This document shows positions 50,790-59,564 of a DNA stretch of 64,000 bases, piece by piece. How positions within the stretch are numbered: the stretch's first letter is position 1; every line of letters begins with the position of its first letter. Source of the stretch: Glycocaulis sp051859565 (GTDB taxonomy: Bacteria > Pseudomonadota > Alphaproteobacteria > Caulobacterales > Maricaulaceae); the NCBI RefSeq assembly GCF_051859565.1, contig NZ_JBHYFK010000003.1:186001-250000 (forward strand), written 5' to 3'. The notes under the pieces were generated by a model that made no database searches, was not told where the DNA came from, and saw nothing but the letters and a program-made list of their open reading frames with translations. Made by a program: the position numbers and the translations under genes.

Positions 50790-52532
50790 CTAGACCCCCT
50801 TCGTTTCTTCGATCAGCCTTTGATCGTCACTGTCTTCGGGCGTCTCGATGCGTTCAGGCTCCGGCGCTTCGCCGGTGAGAAGCTCCACGGCCTGATCGGC
50901 GGCATCCTGGAAGGGGAAGAGGATCAGGTCTGCTCCGGCCTCCTGCAGCCGCTCCAGCGCGGCGCCGCGCTGGCTGGTCACGGCAATCTTGCCAGCAAAA
51001 CCGAATTTGCGCAGCGTGGAGATCATCGCGATACGGGTATCCTCATGGGTGACGCCGGTTTCCAGGTCCGAGGTGGTCGAGATGATCCAGCGCACCCGGT
51101 TAAGCGGCAAATGGGTGAGAAACTCCTGATCGGTCAGGTCGCCATAGACGGCGTCCAGCCCCCGTTCGCGCCATAGCTTCACCGCTGACGGGTTGAAGTC
51201 GACCCCTAGCGTTGAGACGCCGCGATTGAGAAGGCGCTGCGCAATCGCGCCGCCATAACGGCCCAGCCCGAACAGGACGATGTCATGATGCTTCTGCGCG
51301 GTTTCGCCATCGTCCGTCTCGGCATGATTGATATTGCGGCGCTCGAAGGGCGAGAGCATGGGTTCGACCAGCGGATAGAGCCGGTGCGAATAGGTGATCA
51401 TGTAGGTCGAGGCCGCAATCGTGATCAGGCCCACCAGCGTGACCAGCCCGAGCGCCTCATCATTGAGGTGGCCGAGCGTCAGCCCCATCGCCATGAAGAT
51501 GAGGGAAAACTCGCTGATCTGCGCGACGGTGAGGCCGGCCAGAAAGCCGGTGCGGCGGCGATAGCCCATAACGCCCATGATGATGACCACGATCAGCGGA
51601 TTACCGATCAGCACGAAGGCGGAGAAGACCGCCGCTGCGGGGATGTTCTCGCCCAGCAAGGTCAGGTCGAGGCGTGAGCCGAGGCCGATAAAGAAGAACA
51701 GGAGCAGGAAGTCGCGCAAAGGCGCCAGCCGCGCTGACACCGCTTCGCGGTAGGGGGTCGACGCAAGCGCTACGCCTGCCAGCAGTCCGCCCAGCTCCTT
51801 GCCCAGGCCAAACATGTCGCCAAGGGCAGCAAACATCGCTGCCAGAGCAATGGCAAACGACAGCAGCAATTCCGGCGAGCGGGCGAGTATGGCCGTCAGC
51901 GGATTGGCGACGAAGCGGATGAACACCACCACCGCCGCGACCATGAGTATGCCAGCGATGAGAACGCCCAGCAGCGCGCCCGCACCGCCGTTTTCCGCCC
52001 CGCCTATACCGATGGCCGACAGGACGATCATGGCCAGCACGACGACCAGATCCTGTACGATCAGGAAACCAAGCGCGATGCGGCCATGCAGAGAGTCGAT
52101 CTCGCGCTTGTCGGAGAGCAGCTTCACGATGATGATTGTGGACGAGAACGTCAGCGCCACCGCGATATAGATGCTGGTGAGCGGGTCAAACCCGAGCCCC
52201 AGCGCTATCGCGAAGCCGATGATCGAGGTGAAGGCGACCTGCCCCAGCCCTGTTGCGAGCGAGACCATACCCAGCGACTGGATCAGCTTCACGTCCAGCT
52301 TGATGCCGACCAGAAACAGCAAAAGCGCGATGCCAAGCTGGGAGAGCAACTCCACATGATCGCTGGAGCGCACCAGATCCAGCCCGGCCGGGCCCACCAG
52401 AATGCCAACCAGAATGAAGCTGACGATAAGGGGCTGGCGCAGCATGTGGCCGACAAGGCCGACGCCCGCGGCGATTACCAGCAGGACCGCGACTTCATAA
52501 AAGACCGATACGGAAACCAGATCGGCCAGCAT
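50790..52532 (-). CDS. CPA2-family monovalent cation:proton antiporter with TrkA-N domain
   Basis: 580 residues. 12-13 membrane helices of the CPA2/KefB-RosB type (IGIALLLFLVGIKLDVKLI, GFLIVQDLVVV, DMFGLGKELGGLLAG), then a cytoplasmic Rossmann TrkA-N/RCK domain (DIVLFGLGRYGGAIAQRLL) that binds a nucleotide and gates transport. It exchanges K+ or Na+ for H+. ATG 52532 has AGGGG 8 nt upstream; ATG 52538 is too close to it. The glutathione-binding features of KefB/C are not evident. Confidence 0.9.
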   Translation of the reverse strand: MLADLVSVSVFYEVAVLLVIAAGVGLVGHMLRQPLIVSFILVGILVGPAGLDLVRSSDHVELLSQLGIALLLFLVGIKLDVKLIQSLGMVSLATGLGQVAFTSIIGFAIALGLGFDPLTSIYIAVALTFSSTIIIVKLLSDKREIDSLHGRIALGFLIVQDLVVVLAMIVLSAIGIGGAENGGAGALLGVLIAGILMVAAVVVFIRFVANPLTAILARSPELLLSFAIALAAMFAALGDMFGLGKELGGLLAGVALASTPYREAVSARLAPLRDFLLLFFFIGLGSRLDLTLLGENIPAAAVFSAFVLIGNPLIVVIIMGVMGYRRRTGFLAGLTVAQISEFSLIFMAMGLTLGHLNDEALGLVTLVGLITIAASTYMITYSHRLYPLVEPMLSPFERRNINHAETDDGETAQKHHDIVLFGLGRYGGAIAQRLLNRGVSTLGVDFNPSAVKLWRERGLDAVYGDLTDQEFLTHLPLNRVRWIISTTSDLETGVTHEDTRIAMISTLRKFGFAGKIAVTSQRGAALERLQEAGADLILFPFQDAADQAVELLTGEAPEPERIETPEDSDDQRLIEETKGV

Positions 52533-52636
52533 GCGCATGTCCCCTTCGCCACGAAGTCTGAATCACCAAGTCACCACAATGACATGGCACAGACGAGCGA
52601 CCAAGCCGGATCACACGAATGGGCGATCCGGCGTGG

Positions 52637-53131
52637 TCAGCCTGTGGCCGCTATGAGCGAGCGCGCGTCATAGGCATTGGGGGCGTCCGGTGTTGCGCCG
52701 TGCCGGGCGATGATTTCAAGACTGACCAGAGTGCGCCCTTCCTGGCCGGGACTGAAGCTGACGCCAAGCCCAACCCCGGAGGCCCGGTAGCCGCGCGACC
52801 CGACACTGGTGCCGGCCGAGCCACCAACGCGCACCGGATTGCGTCCGGTTGTGGACTCGACGCGCCGGTCGACGATCTCGAACCAGTCATAGCCATTTTC
52901 CAGTGTCAGCTCGGCAGCCCGGCGCAGGGCGAGGCGCTCCGCGCCGGCGGTGGAAACGTCCGCTCCGGCGGTAAAGCTGACGCGCCAGCGATTATCGGTG
53001 ATCCTGAGCGAGTCGAACCCGATTGCCTGTCCGGCTGCGCCGGTGGCAGGGCCGTATGTCGTCTGTGTCGGCGCGCAGGCAACGAGCGCAGCAGAGCCAA
53101 TGGCGGCCAGAAAGGCGAGTTTGATGGTCAT
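52637..53131 (-). CDS. small lipoprotein, CC0125/CC1285-like
   Basis: 164 residues. Lipobox LVAC with C19. The mature protein has DNRWRVSFTAGADVSTAGAERLALRRAAELTLENGYDWFEIVDR, here ERLALRRAAELTLENG and GYDWFEIVDR, the conserved segment of the Caulobacter-type CC0125/CC1285 lipoproteins, then a Gly/Ser-rich linker and a C-terminal strand pair. AGGAG lies 9 nt before ATG 53131. Family function unknown; probably an envelope protein. Confidence 0.75.
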   Translation of the reverse strand: MTIKLAFLAAIGSAALVACAPTQTTYGPATGAAGQAIGFDSLRITDNRWRVSFTAGADVSTAGAERLALRRAAELTLENGYDWFEIVDRRVESTTGRNPVRVGGSAGTSVGSRGYRASGVGLGVSFSPGQEGRTLVSLEIIARHGATPDAPNAYDARSLIAATG

Positions 53132-53181
53132 GCACAGCACTCCTGATGGCGTGGCCGGTCGGGCGGCCACTATATCAGGGT

Positions 53182-53667
53182 TTACGCGTTTGCGCCCCGA
53201 ACGGTTTCGCCTGGTGCGGTATCAGCATAGCCAAGCTGGCCGATAAACCATCCCGCCACGTAGCCTGCCGCGAGCCCGGCAGGCAGTGTCACGAGCAGGG
53301 CAGTGTCCGAGCCTGCCTGGAAATCCTCGAGAAATATCCGGCCGTTGAAGAAAAAGCCGATTGCGAAGATCAACCCGGCCACAGCCATCACGAGCCCCAT
53401 CTGATGGGGTTTGCGCAATCTGGCAAAGTGAGCTGCAGCCCAGCCCGCCAGCATGATCGGTACGCCGAAAGTGTAGCAGACGAACACCGCGATGATGACC
53501 GCAAAGAAGGACATCACGAGGCCGGTGCGCAGGGTCTCCAGAACGGTAAAGTCTGGAAGCAGCTGAAAGCTGAGCCCGAACGATACAAGCGTGCCTCCCA
53601 GAAACCCCGCGATCAGTGGCGACAGTGCCATGGCGAGTACGAGCTGCAGCGGAACCGGCTTGCGCAT
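53182..53667 (-). CDS. hypothetical four-helix membrane protein
   Basis: 161 residues with four predicted membrane helices (LVLAMALSPLIAGFLGG, VMSFFAVIIAVFVCYTFGVPI, MGLVMAVAGLIFAIGFFF, ALLVTLPAGLAAGYVAGW). ATG 53667 is used, 4 nt after the stop of a similar-sized membrane protein gene, so the two are co-translated. No family recognised; the pair share layout but little sequence. Confidence 0.65.
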   Translation of the reverse strand: MRKPVPLQLVLAMALSPLIAGFLGGTLVSFGLSFQLLPDFTVLETLRTGLVMSFFAVIIAVFVCYTFGVPIMLAGWAAAHFARLRKPHQMGLVMAVAGLIFAIGFFFNGRIFLEDFQAGSDTALLVTLPAGLAAGYVAGWFIGQLGYADTAPGETVRGANA

Positions 53668-53671
53668 CGGT

Positions 53672-54154
53672 CTATCGCCCTGCGCGCTCAAGGCTGGTGA
53701 AGATCAGCCCTCCCACGGCGCCTGACACCACGCCAATAAGCGGCAGGGCGAGGCTGAAAAGGCTGTCTGCGAGCGGCAGTTCACCAAGCGGCACCCCGCC
53801 GGTCAGCTGGGTTTCGAGATCGCCGCCATAAATGCGATAGAGATAAGCCAGCATGGCCACGAGGCCTGCCGCGCCGCCTGCCACAAGGGCTGTAAACCCT
53901 CCCCAGAGGCGCAGGCCCCGAAGGATGAGCCATAACGGCGCAAACAGTGCGATGGCTGCCGGGTAGGCAAACATCAGCGCTGAAATCCACACGCTGACCG
54001 CCATGGACGCGTAGTCGGCCAAGGGCACATCAGCGGCTGCCGGGTCGGTGATGTAGAGATGCCCGATCAGGCCCAGCACGGCGAGAGCGGCGGCAGAGGC
54101 CGGCGCAATGACGAAGGCGGCGAGCATGCCGCCCGGATAAGCGGACTGTCTCAT
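53672..54154 (-). CDS. hypothetical four-helix membrane protein
   Basis: 160 residues, four helices (MLAAFVIAPASAAALAVLGLI, ISALMFAYPAAIALFAPLWLI, a Gly/Ala-rich helix FTALVAGGAAGLVAMLAYL, and FSLALPLIGVVSGAVGGLIF), short loops. ATG 54154 is the best start; a TTG at 54199 in frame would add 15 polar residues. Partner of the next gene on the same strand. Function unknown. Confidence 0.6.
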   Translation of the reverse strand: MRQSAYPGGMLAAFVIAPASAAALAVLGLIGHLYITDPAAADVPLADYASMAVSVWISALMFAYPAAIALFAPLWLILRGLRLWGGFTALVAGGAAGLVAMLAYLYRIYGGDLETQLTGGVPLGELPLADSLFSLALPLIGVVSGAVGGLIFTSLERAGR

Positions 54155-54218
54155 GCGTGCATGATCCAGCCGGATTCGTATCTCATGATTTCCCCCCAAT
54201 TCCCCGCAGACAGATTAC

Positions 54219-54443
54219 TCAAGCGCGAGACCGGGCATGGCGCAAGGCCCATACTCGGCACGCGCTTGCCAGACCGCCCTCATCGCCGCTCGCAACCCGT
54301 TCCTCGTCAATCTCGCCGACCAGGCTTGCCAGTGAGCGGCTCTGCGCCGCACTGGCTTCGTCCAGCACCGCCCAGAACTCTGCTTCCAGCGCGAGGCTGG
54401 TGCGGTGTCCGGCAAGGGAGAGGGAGCGTTTGATCTGGCTCAT
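54219..54443 (-). CDS. ribbon-helix-helix domain protein
   Basis: 74 residues. N-terminal KRSLSLAGHRTSLALEAEFWAVLDEAS followed by SLASLVGEIDEER, read as RSLSLAGHRTSLALEAEFW, matches the RHH_4-type domain found in alphaproteobacteria: a beta strand then two helices that dimerise and bind DNA. Its ATG overlaps the DMT gene stop by ATGA (54440-54443). Targets unknown. Confidence 0.75.
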   Translation of the reverse strand: MSQIKRSLSLAGHRTSLALEAEFWAVLDEASAAQSRSLASLVGEIDEERVASGDEGGLASACRVWALRHARSRA

Positions 54444-54793
54444 CGCTTGAAGAAGATCACCGCTGCGCCCGCCGCGATCAAGGCAAACCCGATCAGATGG
54501 CGGATTGTGACAGGTTCTTTCAGGTAGATCGCTGCGAACGCGACGAAAACCGTCAGCGTGATCACCTCCTGCATGGTTTTCAGCTCGGCGGCCGAATAGA
54601 CATTGTGTCCGATCCGGTTGGCAGGCACGGCCATCGTGTACTCCACGAAAGCGATCAGCCAGCTGAAGAAAATGACCATCAGGATGGGCGCGCTCTTGAA
54701 GCGTAAATGCCCGTACCAGGCGAGCGTCATGAAAATATTGGAGCCGATCAGCAGGATGACCGGAAGGATGTGCGGCCAGGAGATGGTTGGCAT
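54440..54793 (-). CDS. DMT-family (DUF486) small membrane protein
   Basis: 117 residues, four helices, the typical DUF486 length. Characteristic segments are SNIFMTLAWYGHL, FFSWLIAFVEYTMAVPANRIG and LKTMQEVITLTVF, with YLKEPVTIRHLIGFALI near the end. The family belongs to the drug/metabolite transporter clan but its substrate is unknown. ATG 54793 has no good Shine-Dalgarno. A strong minus-strand terminator lies 67 nt upstream, so it probably has its own promoter just after it or is read through. Confidence 0.8.
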   Translation of the reverse strand: MPTISWPHILPVILLIGSNIFMTLAWYGHLRFKSAPILMVIFFSWLIAFVEYTMAVPANRIGHNVYSAAELKTMQEVITLTVFVAFAAIYLKEPVTIRHLIGFALIAAGAAVIFFKR

Positions 54794-54859
54794 GGAGGAA
54801 CCGTGGCGAGAGCGGCGGAAAGTGCTATTGCGCAGCACCGGGCGGGCCTGTCCATAGAC

Positions 54860-54899
54860 AAAAAAAGAGCCGGAAGGCGCAAGGCGCTCTTTCCGGCTC
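54860..54899 (-). terminator. strong intrinsic terminator (LysR side)
   Basis: GAGCCGGAA (54867-54875) pairs with TTCCGGCTC (54891-54899), with a GCGC inner pair; on the minus strand it is followed by T7 (54866-54860). It ends 186 nt after the LysR stop and before the DMT gene. Confidence 0.85.
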
Positions 54900-55084
54900 A
54901 GTCTTGCATATCCGTTCGGGGAGGAGACGGTATGCGAACAAGAAACGGGGAAACCGTTCGCGGCTGATATGACGCTAACGCCTGCCCGCTTCAAGGCGTT
55001 CCAACGAATACCAGCTATGCAAAAATGCTGCGTTACGGCTTTGCGAAGAATATGTGACGCAATGCTGGAGGCGGAAAGCTGAAA

Positions 55085-55993
55085 TTATTCAGCGGCCTCG
55101 GCTTTCCACGCTTTGGCGGCGTCCACGAGAAAATCCCGGAATGCGGCAACTCGCCGCGATCCTTTGAGCTCTTCGGGAAACACCACATAGACATCGAAGG
55201 TCGGCCCGTCGGTGTCAGGCAGGACGCGCACCAGGCCGGGGTTTTCAACAGCCACATAATCGGGCAGCCCGCAAATGCCGAACCCGGCTTCGGTGGCGCG
55301 CATCATTGCCTTGATCGTGTTGGCCTCGATTGTAGCCGCGCGCGGCTGAGTGCCGGGCTCGTGGCCAATGGTCAGCTGCCAGTTGAGGTTGGGGATCGGG
55401 GCGAGCTTTTTGGGCCCGTAAGCGATGAAGCGGTGACCTTTGTCCAGATCAGCCAGCGTTTCCGGCGTGCCATGTTTGGCGAGATATTCCGGCGCGGCGT
55501 AAAGATGCTGCTCCACCTGCATCAGGCGGCGCTGTACCAGATCGTTCTGGGTGGAGGGCCATGGACGGATGGCTATATCGGCCTCCAGCCCGGCGAGATC
55601 CAGCTCATGATCGGCCAGCAGCAGTTTGAGCTGTATTTTCGGGTACAGCGCCTGAAACTGTTTCAGGCGCGGGATCAGCCAGATTGAGCCGAGCGCGGTT
55701 GGTGCGGTAATGCGCAGCGCGCCGGTGGGCTTGTCGCGGCTGTCCTGTACCCGTGCCTCGGCCACCGCGACGCGGTTGGCAATCTCTCCTGCGGCTTCAA
55801 ACAGGAGCCTCCCCGGCTCCGTGAGCAGAAGCCCGCGTGCATGGCGGTGAAAAAGCTTGATCTCCAGCTCGGCTTCGAGCGCAGAGATTTGACGGCTGAC
55901 CGCCGACTGCGACAGGCCGAGTGTTTCGGCAGCGCCGGTGAGCGAACCCGCATCGGCGGCCGCGTGAAAGGTTTTCAGCTTGTCCCAATCCAT
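55085..55993 (-). CDS. LysR-family transcriptional regulator
   Basis: 302 residues. N-terminal winged HTH (1-60, KLKTFHAAADAGSLTGAAETLGLSQSAVSRQI, core AAETLGLSQSAVSRQISALE) and a C-terminal substrate-binding domain starting GALRITAPTALGSIWLIPRL, of the GcvA/AmpR-like group. It lies 31 nt after the ABC permease on the same strand and may be part of that operon. Target and effector unknown. Confidence 0.9.
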   Translation of the reverse strand: MDWDKLKTFHAAADAGSLTGAAETLGLSQSAVSRQISALEAELEIKLFHRHARGLLLTEPGRLLFEAAGEIANRVAVAEARVQDSRDKPTGALRITAPTALGSIWLIPRLKQFQALYPKIQLKLLLADHELDLAGLEADIAIRPWPSTQNDLVQRRLMQVEQHLYAAPEYLAKHGTPETLADLDKGHRFIAYGPKKLAPIPNLNWQLTIGHEPGTQPRAATIEANTIKAMMRATEAGFGICGLPDYVAVENPGLVRVLPDTDGPTFDVYVVFPEELKGSRRVAAFRDFLVDAAKAWKAEAAE

Positions 55994-56024
55994 CAGGGAA
56001 CGTTAGAGCGCTTCGCCGCCCCCG

Positions 56025-57284
56025 TCAGGTGCGAATTGTCATGCCGTCTGCCAATGAATTGCGGAACGCCGTCCAGGCAGGAATGAAGCCCAGTATTGCC
56101 GATGCGCCAGTGACGACGCCGATGAGTGCGAGGTCGTAAAGGCCGGGCAGGGTGCCGCTCAAATGCACGCCATAGCGCTGTTCCAGCACCGGCGCGCCGA
56201 GGGACAGCGCCCCATAGGTAAGACCGGTGCCGATGATCGCGCCAGCAAGAGCCAGAAGAGCGCTTTCGCTCACTAGCAGCACGAAGACATGCCGGGGACG
56301 GGCGCCCAGCGCCCGCAATATCGCCATTTCCCGGCGGCGCTCATTGAGGCTCGTCAGCACGGCTGTCAGAATGCAGATCAGTCCCATCAGGACCACGAAG
56401 GCGGCCACCGCCGCCAGCGTGCGCTCGGCAACACCCACCACGCTCCAGAGCTGGGACAGCGCAACGCCGGGGATAATCGCCTGCAGCGGTTCCACCCGGT
56501 AGGTATTGATCTGGCGTTGCAGGCGCAGCGCCGCGACCGGCGTTTCAAGTCCAACCAGAAACGCGGTGATCTGGTCAGGGGTGAGGTCCATGGCCCGCAG
56601 CTCGTCCATGGAGAGGCTCGTGCCTGCACCAGTAGGGCCTTCCAGATGAATGGCCTCGATGGCTTCGAGGCTGACAAAGACCGAGCGGTCTACTGGCGTG
56701 CCGGTGGGTTCGAGGATGCCGACAATGGTGAACGGATTGTTGTCATGCTCGACAAAGCTGACCCGCCCCGTGCCGTGGGCGACGATGATTTCCTCGCCCA
56801 GTGAATAGCCCAGCTCGCGCGCGACGCTGGCGCCCACAACCGTGTCGAACAAGTCATCGAGCGGCCCGCCAGCAGCGAACTGCAGATGCCGCCGCCCCGC
56901 ATAGCGGTAATGCTCGAAATAGCGGTTATCCGTCCCCACCACGCGGAAACCGGCATGGGAATCGCCTAGCGAGATCGGCACCGTCCAGGCGACGCCGGGC
57001 GCATTGGCCACCTGCTGGTAGGTCTCCCAGGTGATGTTGTTGGTCGCATCGCCGATATGGAAGATCGCGTAGAGCAGCAAATTGACCGGGCTGGAGCGTG
57101 CGCCGACGATCAGGTCTGTACCCGAAATCGTGTTCTCGAAGCTTGCCCGCGCGCCGTGACGCACCTTCTCGACACCCAGAAACAGCGTCATTGCGATGGC
57201 AACGGTCAGGATGGTCAAAAGCGCCGTACCGCGCCGGTTGGCAATGGAGCGCCAGGCGAGGGAGATAATGGGAAAGCGGGTCAT
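56025..57284 (-). CDS. ABC transporter permease (FtsX/DevC type)
   Basis: 419 residues. MacB/FtsX topology: one N-terminal helix (GTALLTILTVAIAMTLFLGVE), a large periplasmic domain, and three C-terminal helices with RREMAILRALGARPRHVFVLL. It works with the ATPase at 57281 (ATGA overlap). Similar to DevC/LolC-type permeases that act on lipids or peptides at the membrane face. No adaptor (HlyD) gene is adjacent, unlike the system at 24-28 kb. Confidence 0.9.
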   Translation of the reverse strand: MTRFPIISLAWRSIANRRGTALLTILTVAIAMTLFLGVEKVRHGARASFENTISGTDLIVGARSSPVNLLLYAIFHIGDATNNITWETYQQVANAPGVAWTVPISLGDSHAGFRVVGTDNRYFEHYRYAGRRHLQFAAGGPLDDLFDTVVGASVARELGYSLGEEIIVAHGTGRVSFVEHDNNPFTIVGILEPTGTPVDRSVFVSLEAIEAIHLEGPTGAGTSLSMDELRAMDLTPDQITAFLVGLETPVAALRLQRQINTYRVEPLQAIIPGVALSQLWSVVGVAERTLAAVAAFVVLMGLICILTAVLTSLNERRREMAILRALGARPRHVFVLLVSESALLALAGAIIGTGLTYGALSLGAPVLEQRYGVHLSGTLPGLYDLALIGVVTGASAILGFIPAWTAFRNSLADGMTIRT

Positions 57285-57988
57285 ACGCTTCTCCCCGCGG
57301 TGTTGAGCTCTGACAGATCGACCGCGCGGTCAAACTTCGAGGCGAGAGAGCCATCATGGCTGACAAAGAGAAGCGCCGCACCGCTGGCCGCGCATTCCTC
57401 GATCAGGAGGGACAGGAACGCATCGCGCGCATCGGCATCAAGCGCCGAGGTCGGTTCGTCGGCCAGTACCAGCCCTGGACGGCCAATGAGTGCGCGCGCT
57501 GCGGCCACGCGCTGCTGCTGGCCCACGGATAGCTCGGTAGGGGGGCTGGACCAGTATTGCTTGGGATCAAGCTGCAGGCGGGTCATCAGGCGTCGGGCCT
57601 CGGCCTCGGCTCCGCCTGCTGCTTCACACGCCTTGTCCCGCCGCGCGGAAAAGCGCGCAGGCAGCATCACATTGGCGCCGGCAGGCAGATAAGGCAGCAG
57701 GTTGAACATCTGGAAGATGACGCCCAGCCGTTCGGCGCGCAGCGCATCACGCTTGCCGCCGGAGAGCTTTGACATCGGCTCGCCCAGCACCTCGATACGG
57801 CCCGCCGTAGGCGCCATGATGCCCGCAATCAGGCCCAGCAGGGTGGATTTGCCCGATCCGCTCGCGCCCTTGAGGAATACTTTCTCTCCGGCCGCAACCT
57901 CGAAACGCTCCATGTCGAGCACGACAGGGGCTTTGCGCGCATAGGAGAAGCGCACGCCGGTTAACGATATGGCAGGTGCGGTGTTCAC
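57281..57988 (-). CDS. ABC transporter ATP-binding protein
   Basis: 235 residues. Walker A GASGSGKST (41-49), Q-loop IFQMFNLLPYL, signature LSVGQQQRV (a slight variant of LSGGQ), Walker B LVLADEPTSALD, H-loop FVSHDGS. LolD/MacB class. The GTG start (57988) overlaps the trxB stop as GTGA, so it is translated by coupling from trxB, an unusual pairing. Confidence 0.92.
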   Translation of the reverse strand: MNTAPAISLTGVRFSYARKAPVVLDMERFEVAAGEKVFLKGASGSGKSTLLGLIAGIMAPTAGRIEVLGEPMSKLSGGKRDALRAERLGVIFQMFNLLPYLPAGANVMLPARFSARRDKACEAAGGAEAEARRLMTRLQLDPKQYWSSPPTELSVGQQQRVAAARALIGRPGLVLADEPTSALDADARDAFLSLLIEECAASGAALLFVSHDGSLASKFDRAVDLSELNTAGRSV

Positions 57989-58974
57989 GCTGCGTCAGAC
58001 TTGGCGGCTTTGCCTTCGCTGGCGGCGTGATGTTCCATTTCCGCCAGCCAGCGCTCGGCTTCCAGCGCGGCCATACAGCCCATGCCGGCTGCCGTGATCG
58101 CCTGACGGTAGATGTCGTCAGTCACGTCGCCTGCCGCAAACACGCCGGGAACAGAGGTGATGGTGGAGCCGGGCTTCGTCACCAGATAGCCGCCATCCTT
58201 CATCTCAAGCTGGCCTTCAAAGAGCGAGGTTGCAGGCGCGTGACCGATGGCGACAAACACGCCGTCAGTGGCGAGCTTCGTTTCCTCGCCGGTTTTCAGG
58301 TTCTTCACCCGCACGCCGGTGACGCCGGGGACATCGCCCTCGGCGAGGATTTCCTCCACCGCACTGTCCCAGATCACCTCGATCTTCTCGTTATCAAACA
58401 GGCGCGCCTGCGCGATCTTTTCAGCGCGCAAGCTGTCGCGGCGATGGATGAGGGTGACCTTGCTGGCAAAGCGGGTCAGGAACAGCGCCTCTTCAACGGC
58501 GGTATTGCCGCCGCCAACCACCACGACTTCCTTGCCGCGATAGAAGAAGCCATCACACGTCGCACAGGCCGACACGCCAAAGCCCTGCAGGCTCTGCTCG
58601 CTTTCAAGGCCCAGCCATTTGGCGCTGGCACCGGTTGCGATAATCACGCTGTCAGCGGTGTAGATCGTGCCGCCATCGCCCTTCATCGTGAAGGGACGCT
58701 TGGAGAAGTCGGCCTCCACGATGATGTCGGCGATGATTTCCGCGCCGACATTCTCGGCTTGCGCTTTCATCTGCTCCATCAGCCACGGGCCTTCGATGAC
58801 GCTGGCAAAGCCCGGATAGTTCTCCACCTCGTGTGTGATGGTCAGCTGGCCGCCTGGCTGCAACCCGGCGATGACGATGGGCTCCAGCATGGCCCGCGCG
58901 GCATAGATCGCGGCAGTGTAGCCGGCCGAACCCGAACCGATGATGACAACTTTGGAGTGGCGGGTCTCGGTCAT
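57985..58974 (-). CDS. trxB: thioredoxin-disulfide reductase
   Basis: 329 residues. FAD-binding GSGSAGYTAA (13-22), redox-active C137-A-T-C140, NADPH-binding GGGNTAVEEALFL and the closing GVFAAGDVTDD. It reduces thioredoxin with NADPH in the cytoplasm. Heads a minus-strand group with the ABC transporter and perhaps the LysR gene. Confidence 0.97.
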   Translation of the reverse strand: MTETRHSKVVIIGSGSAGYTAAIYAARAMLEPIVIAGLQPGGQLTITHEVENYPGFASVIEGPWLMEQMKAQAENVGAEIIADIIVEADFSKRPFTMKGDGGTIYTADSVIIATGASAKWLGLESEQSLQGFGVSACATCDGFFYRGKEVVVVGGGNTAVEEALFLTRFASKVTLIHRRDSLRAEKIAQARLFDNEKIEVIWDSAVEEILAEGDVPGVTGVRVKNLKTGEETKLATDGVFVAIGHAPATSLFEGQLEMKDGGYLVTKPGSTITSVPGVFAAGDVTDDIYRQAITAAGMGCMAALEAERWLAEMEHHAASEGKAAKSDAA

Positions 58975-59022
58975 GGCGGGCGTGGTCCTCTGGCAGTCGT
59001 GTTTTGGGCGGGTGATGAAAGC

Positions 59023-59526
59023 TTATTGCGTGGATTCGGGGCCTGGCGTCTCTCCCAGCAGGCGTGACAGGAGAGCCTGATTCCATTCGCGTCCCGGATC
59101 GATGGTGTGAAGCTGGTCACGGGTGACATGGCCTGCACGGATCTGGGCGGCTGCGTACACGTGGCTTGCCCGTACCGATGATCCGCAGTTGATCACAACA
59201 GGGCCATCAGTATCGGCCATGATGCGCGCTACCGCATCGGCAGCTTCCGTGCCCGTCATGCCGCCGACCGGGACGTTCGCGTAGACCATCCCGTTTTGCA
59301 TGACGTTTTCTGCATAATCGAAGCCCAGCGCCTCGATCTCCGGCTCGGTCAGCAGGTTGATGACGGTGGTACGGCCTTCGCGCGCCCAGCTGCGTGCATC
59401 GCCGGCATCGGGCCGCGCTTCAAACCGCACATCGCCGCGAATTTCGGGCATCGGGGTCTGTTGCCCGAGTGCGGGCGCCCCAGGCATGGCGAGCAGGGCG
59501 GTCACGGCAAGAACGGGGCGGAGCAT
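59023..59526 (-). CDS. periplasmic DUF442/DSP-like phosphatase family protein
   Basis: 167 residues. Signal peptide MLRPVLAVTALLAMPGAPALG. The fold resembles beta-lactamase-hydrolase-like (DUF442) dual-specificity-phosphatase relatives: VINLLTEPEIEALGFDYAE and a P-loop INCGSSVRASHVYA with C114-x4-R119. Such proteins are phosphatases or sulfurtransferases; export to the periplasm is unusual. Upstream of trxB on the same strand. Confidence 0.75.
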   Translation of the reverse strand: MLRPVLAVTALLAMPGAPALGQQTPMPEIRGDVRFEARPDAGDARSWAREGRTTVINLLTEPEIEALGFDYAENVMQNGMVYANVPVGGMTGTEAADAVARIMADTDGPVVINCGSSVRASHVYAAAQIRAGHVTRDQLHTIDPGREWNQALLSRLLGETPGPESTQ

Positions 59527-59564
59527 TTCAGGCCTCTTTCGGACGCGTGGACATTATCGGGCGT

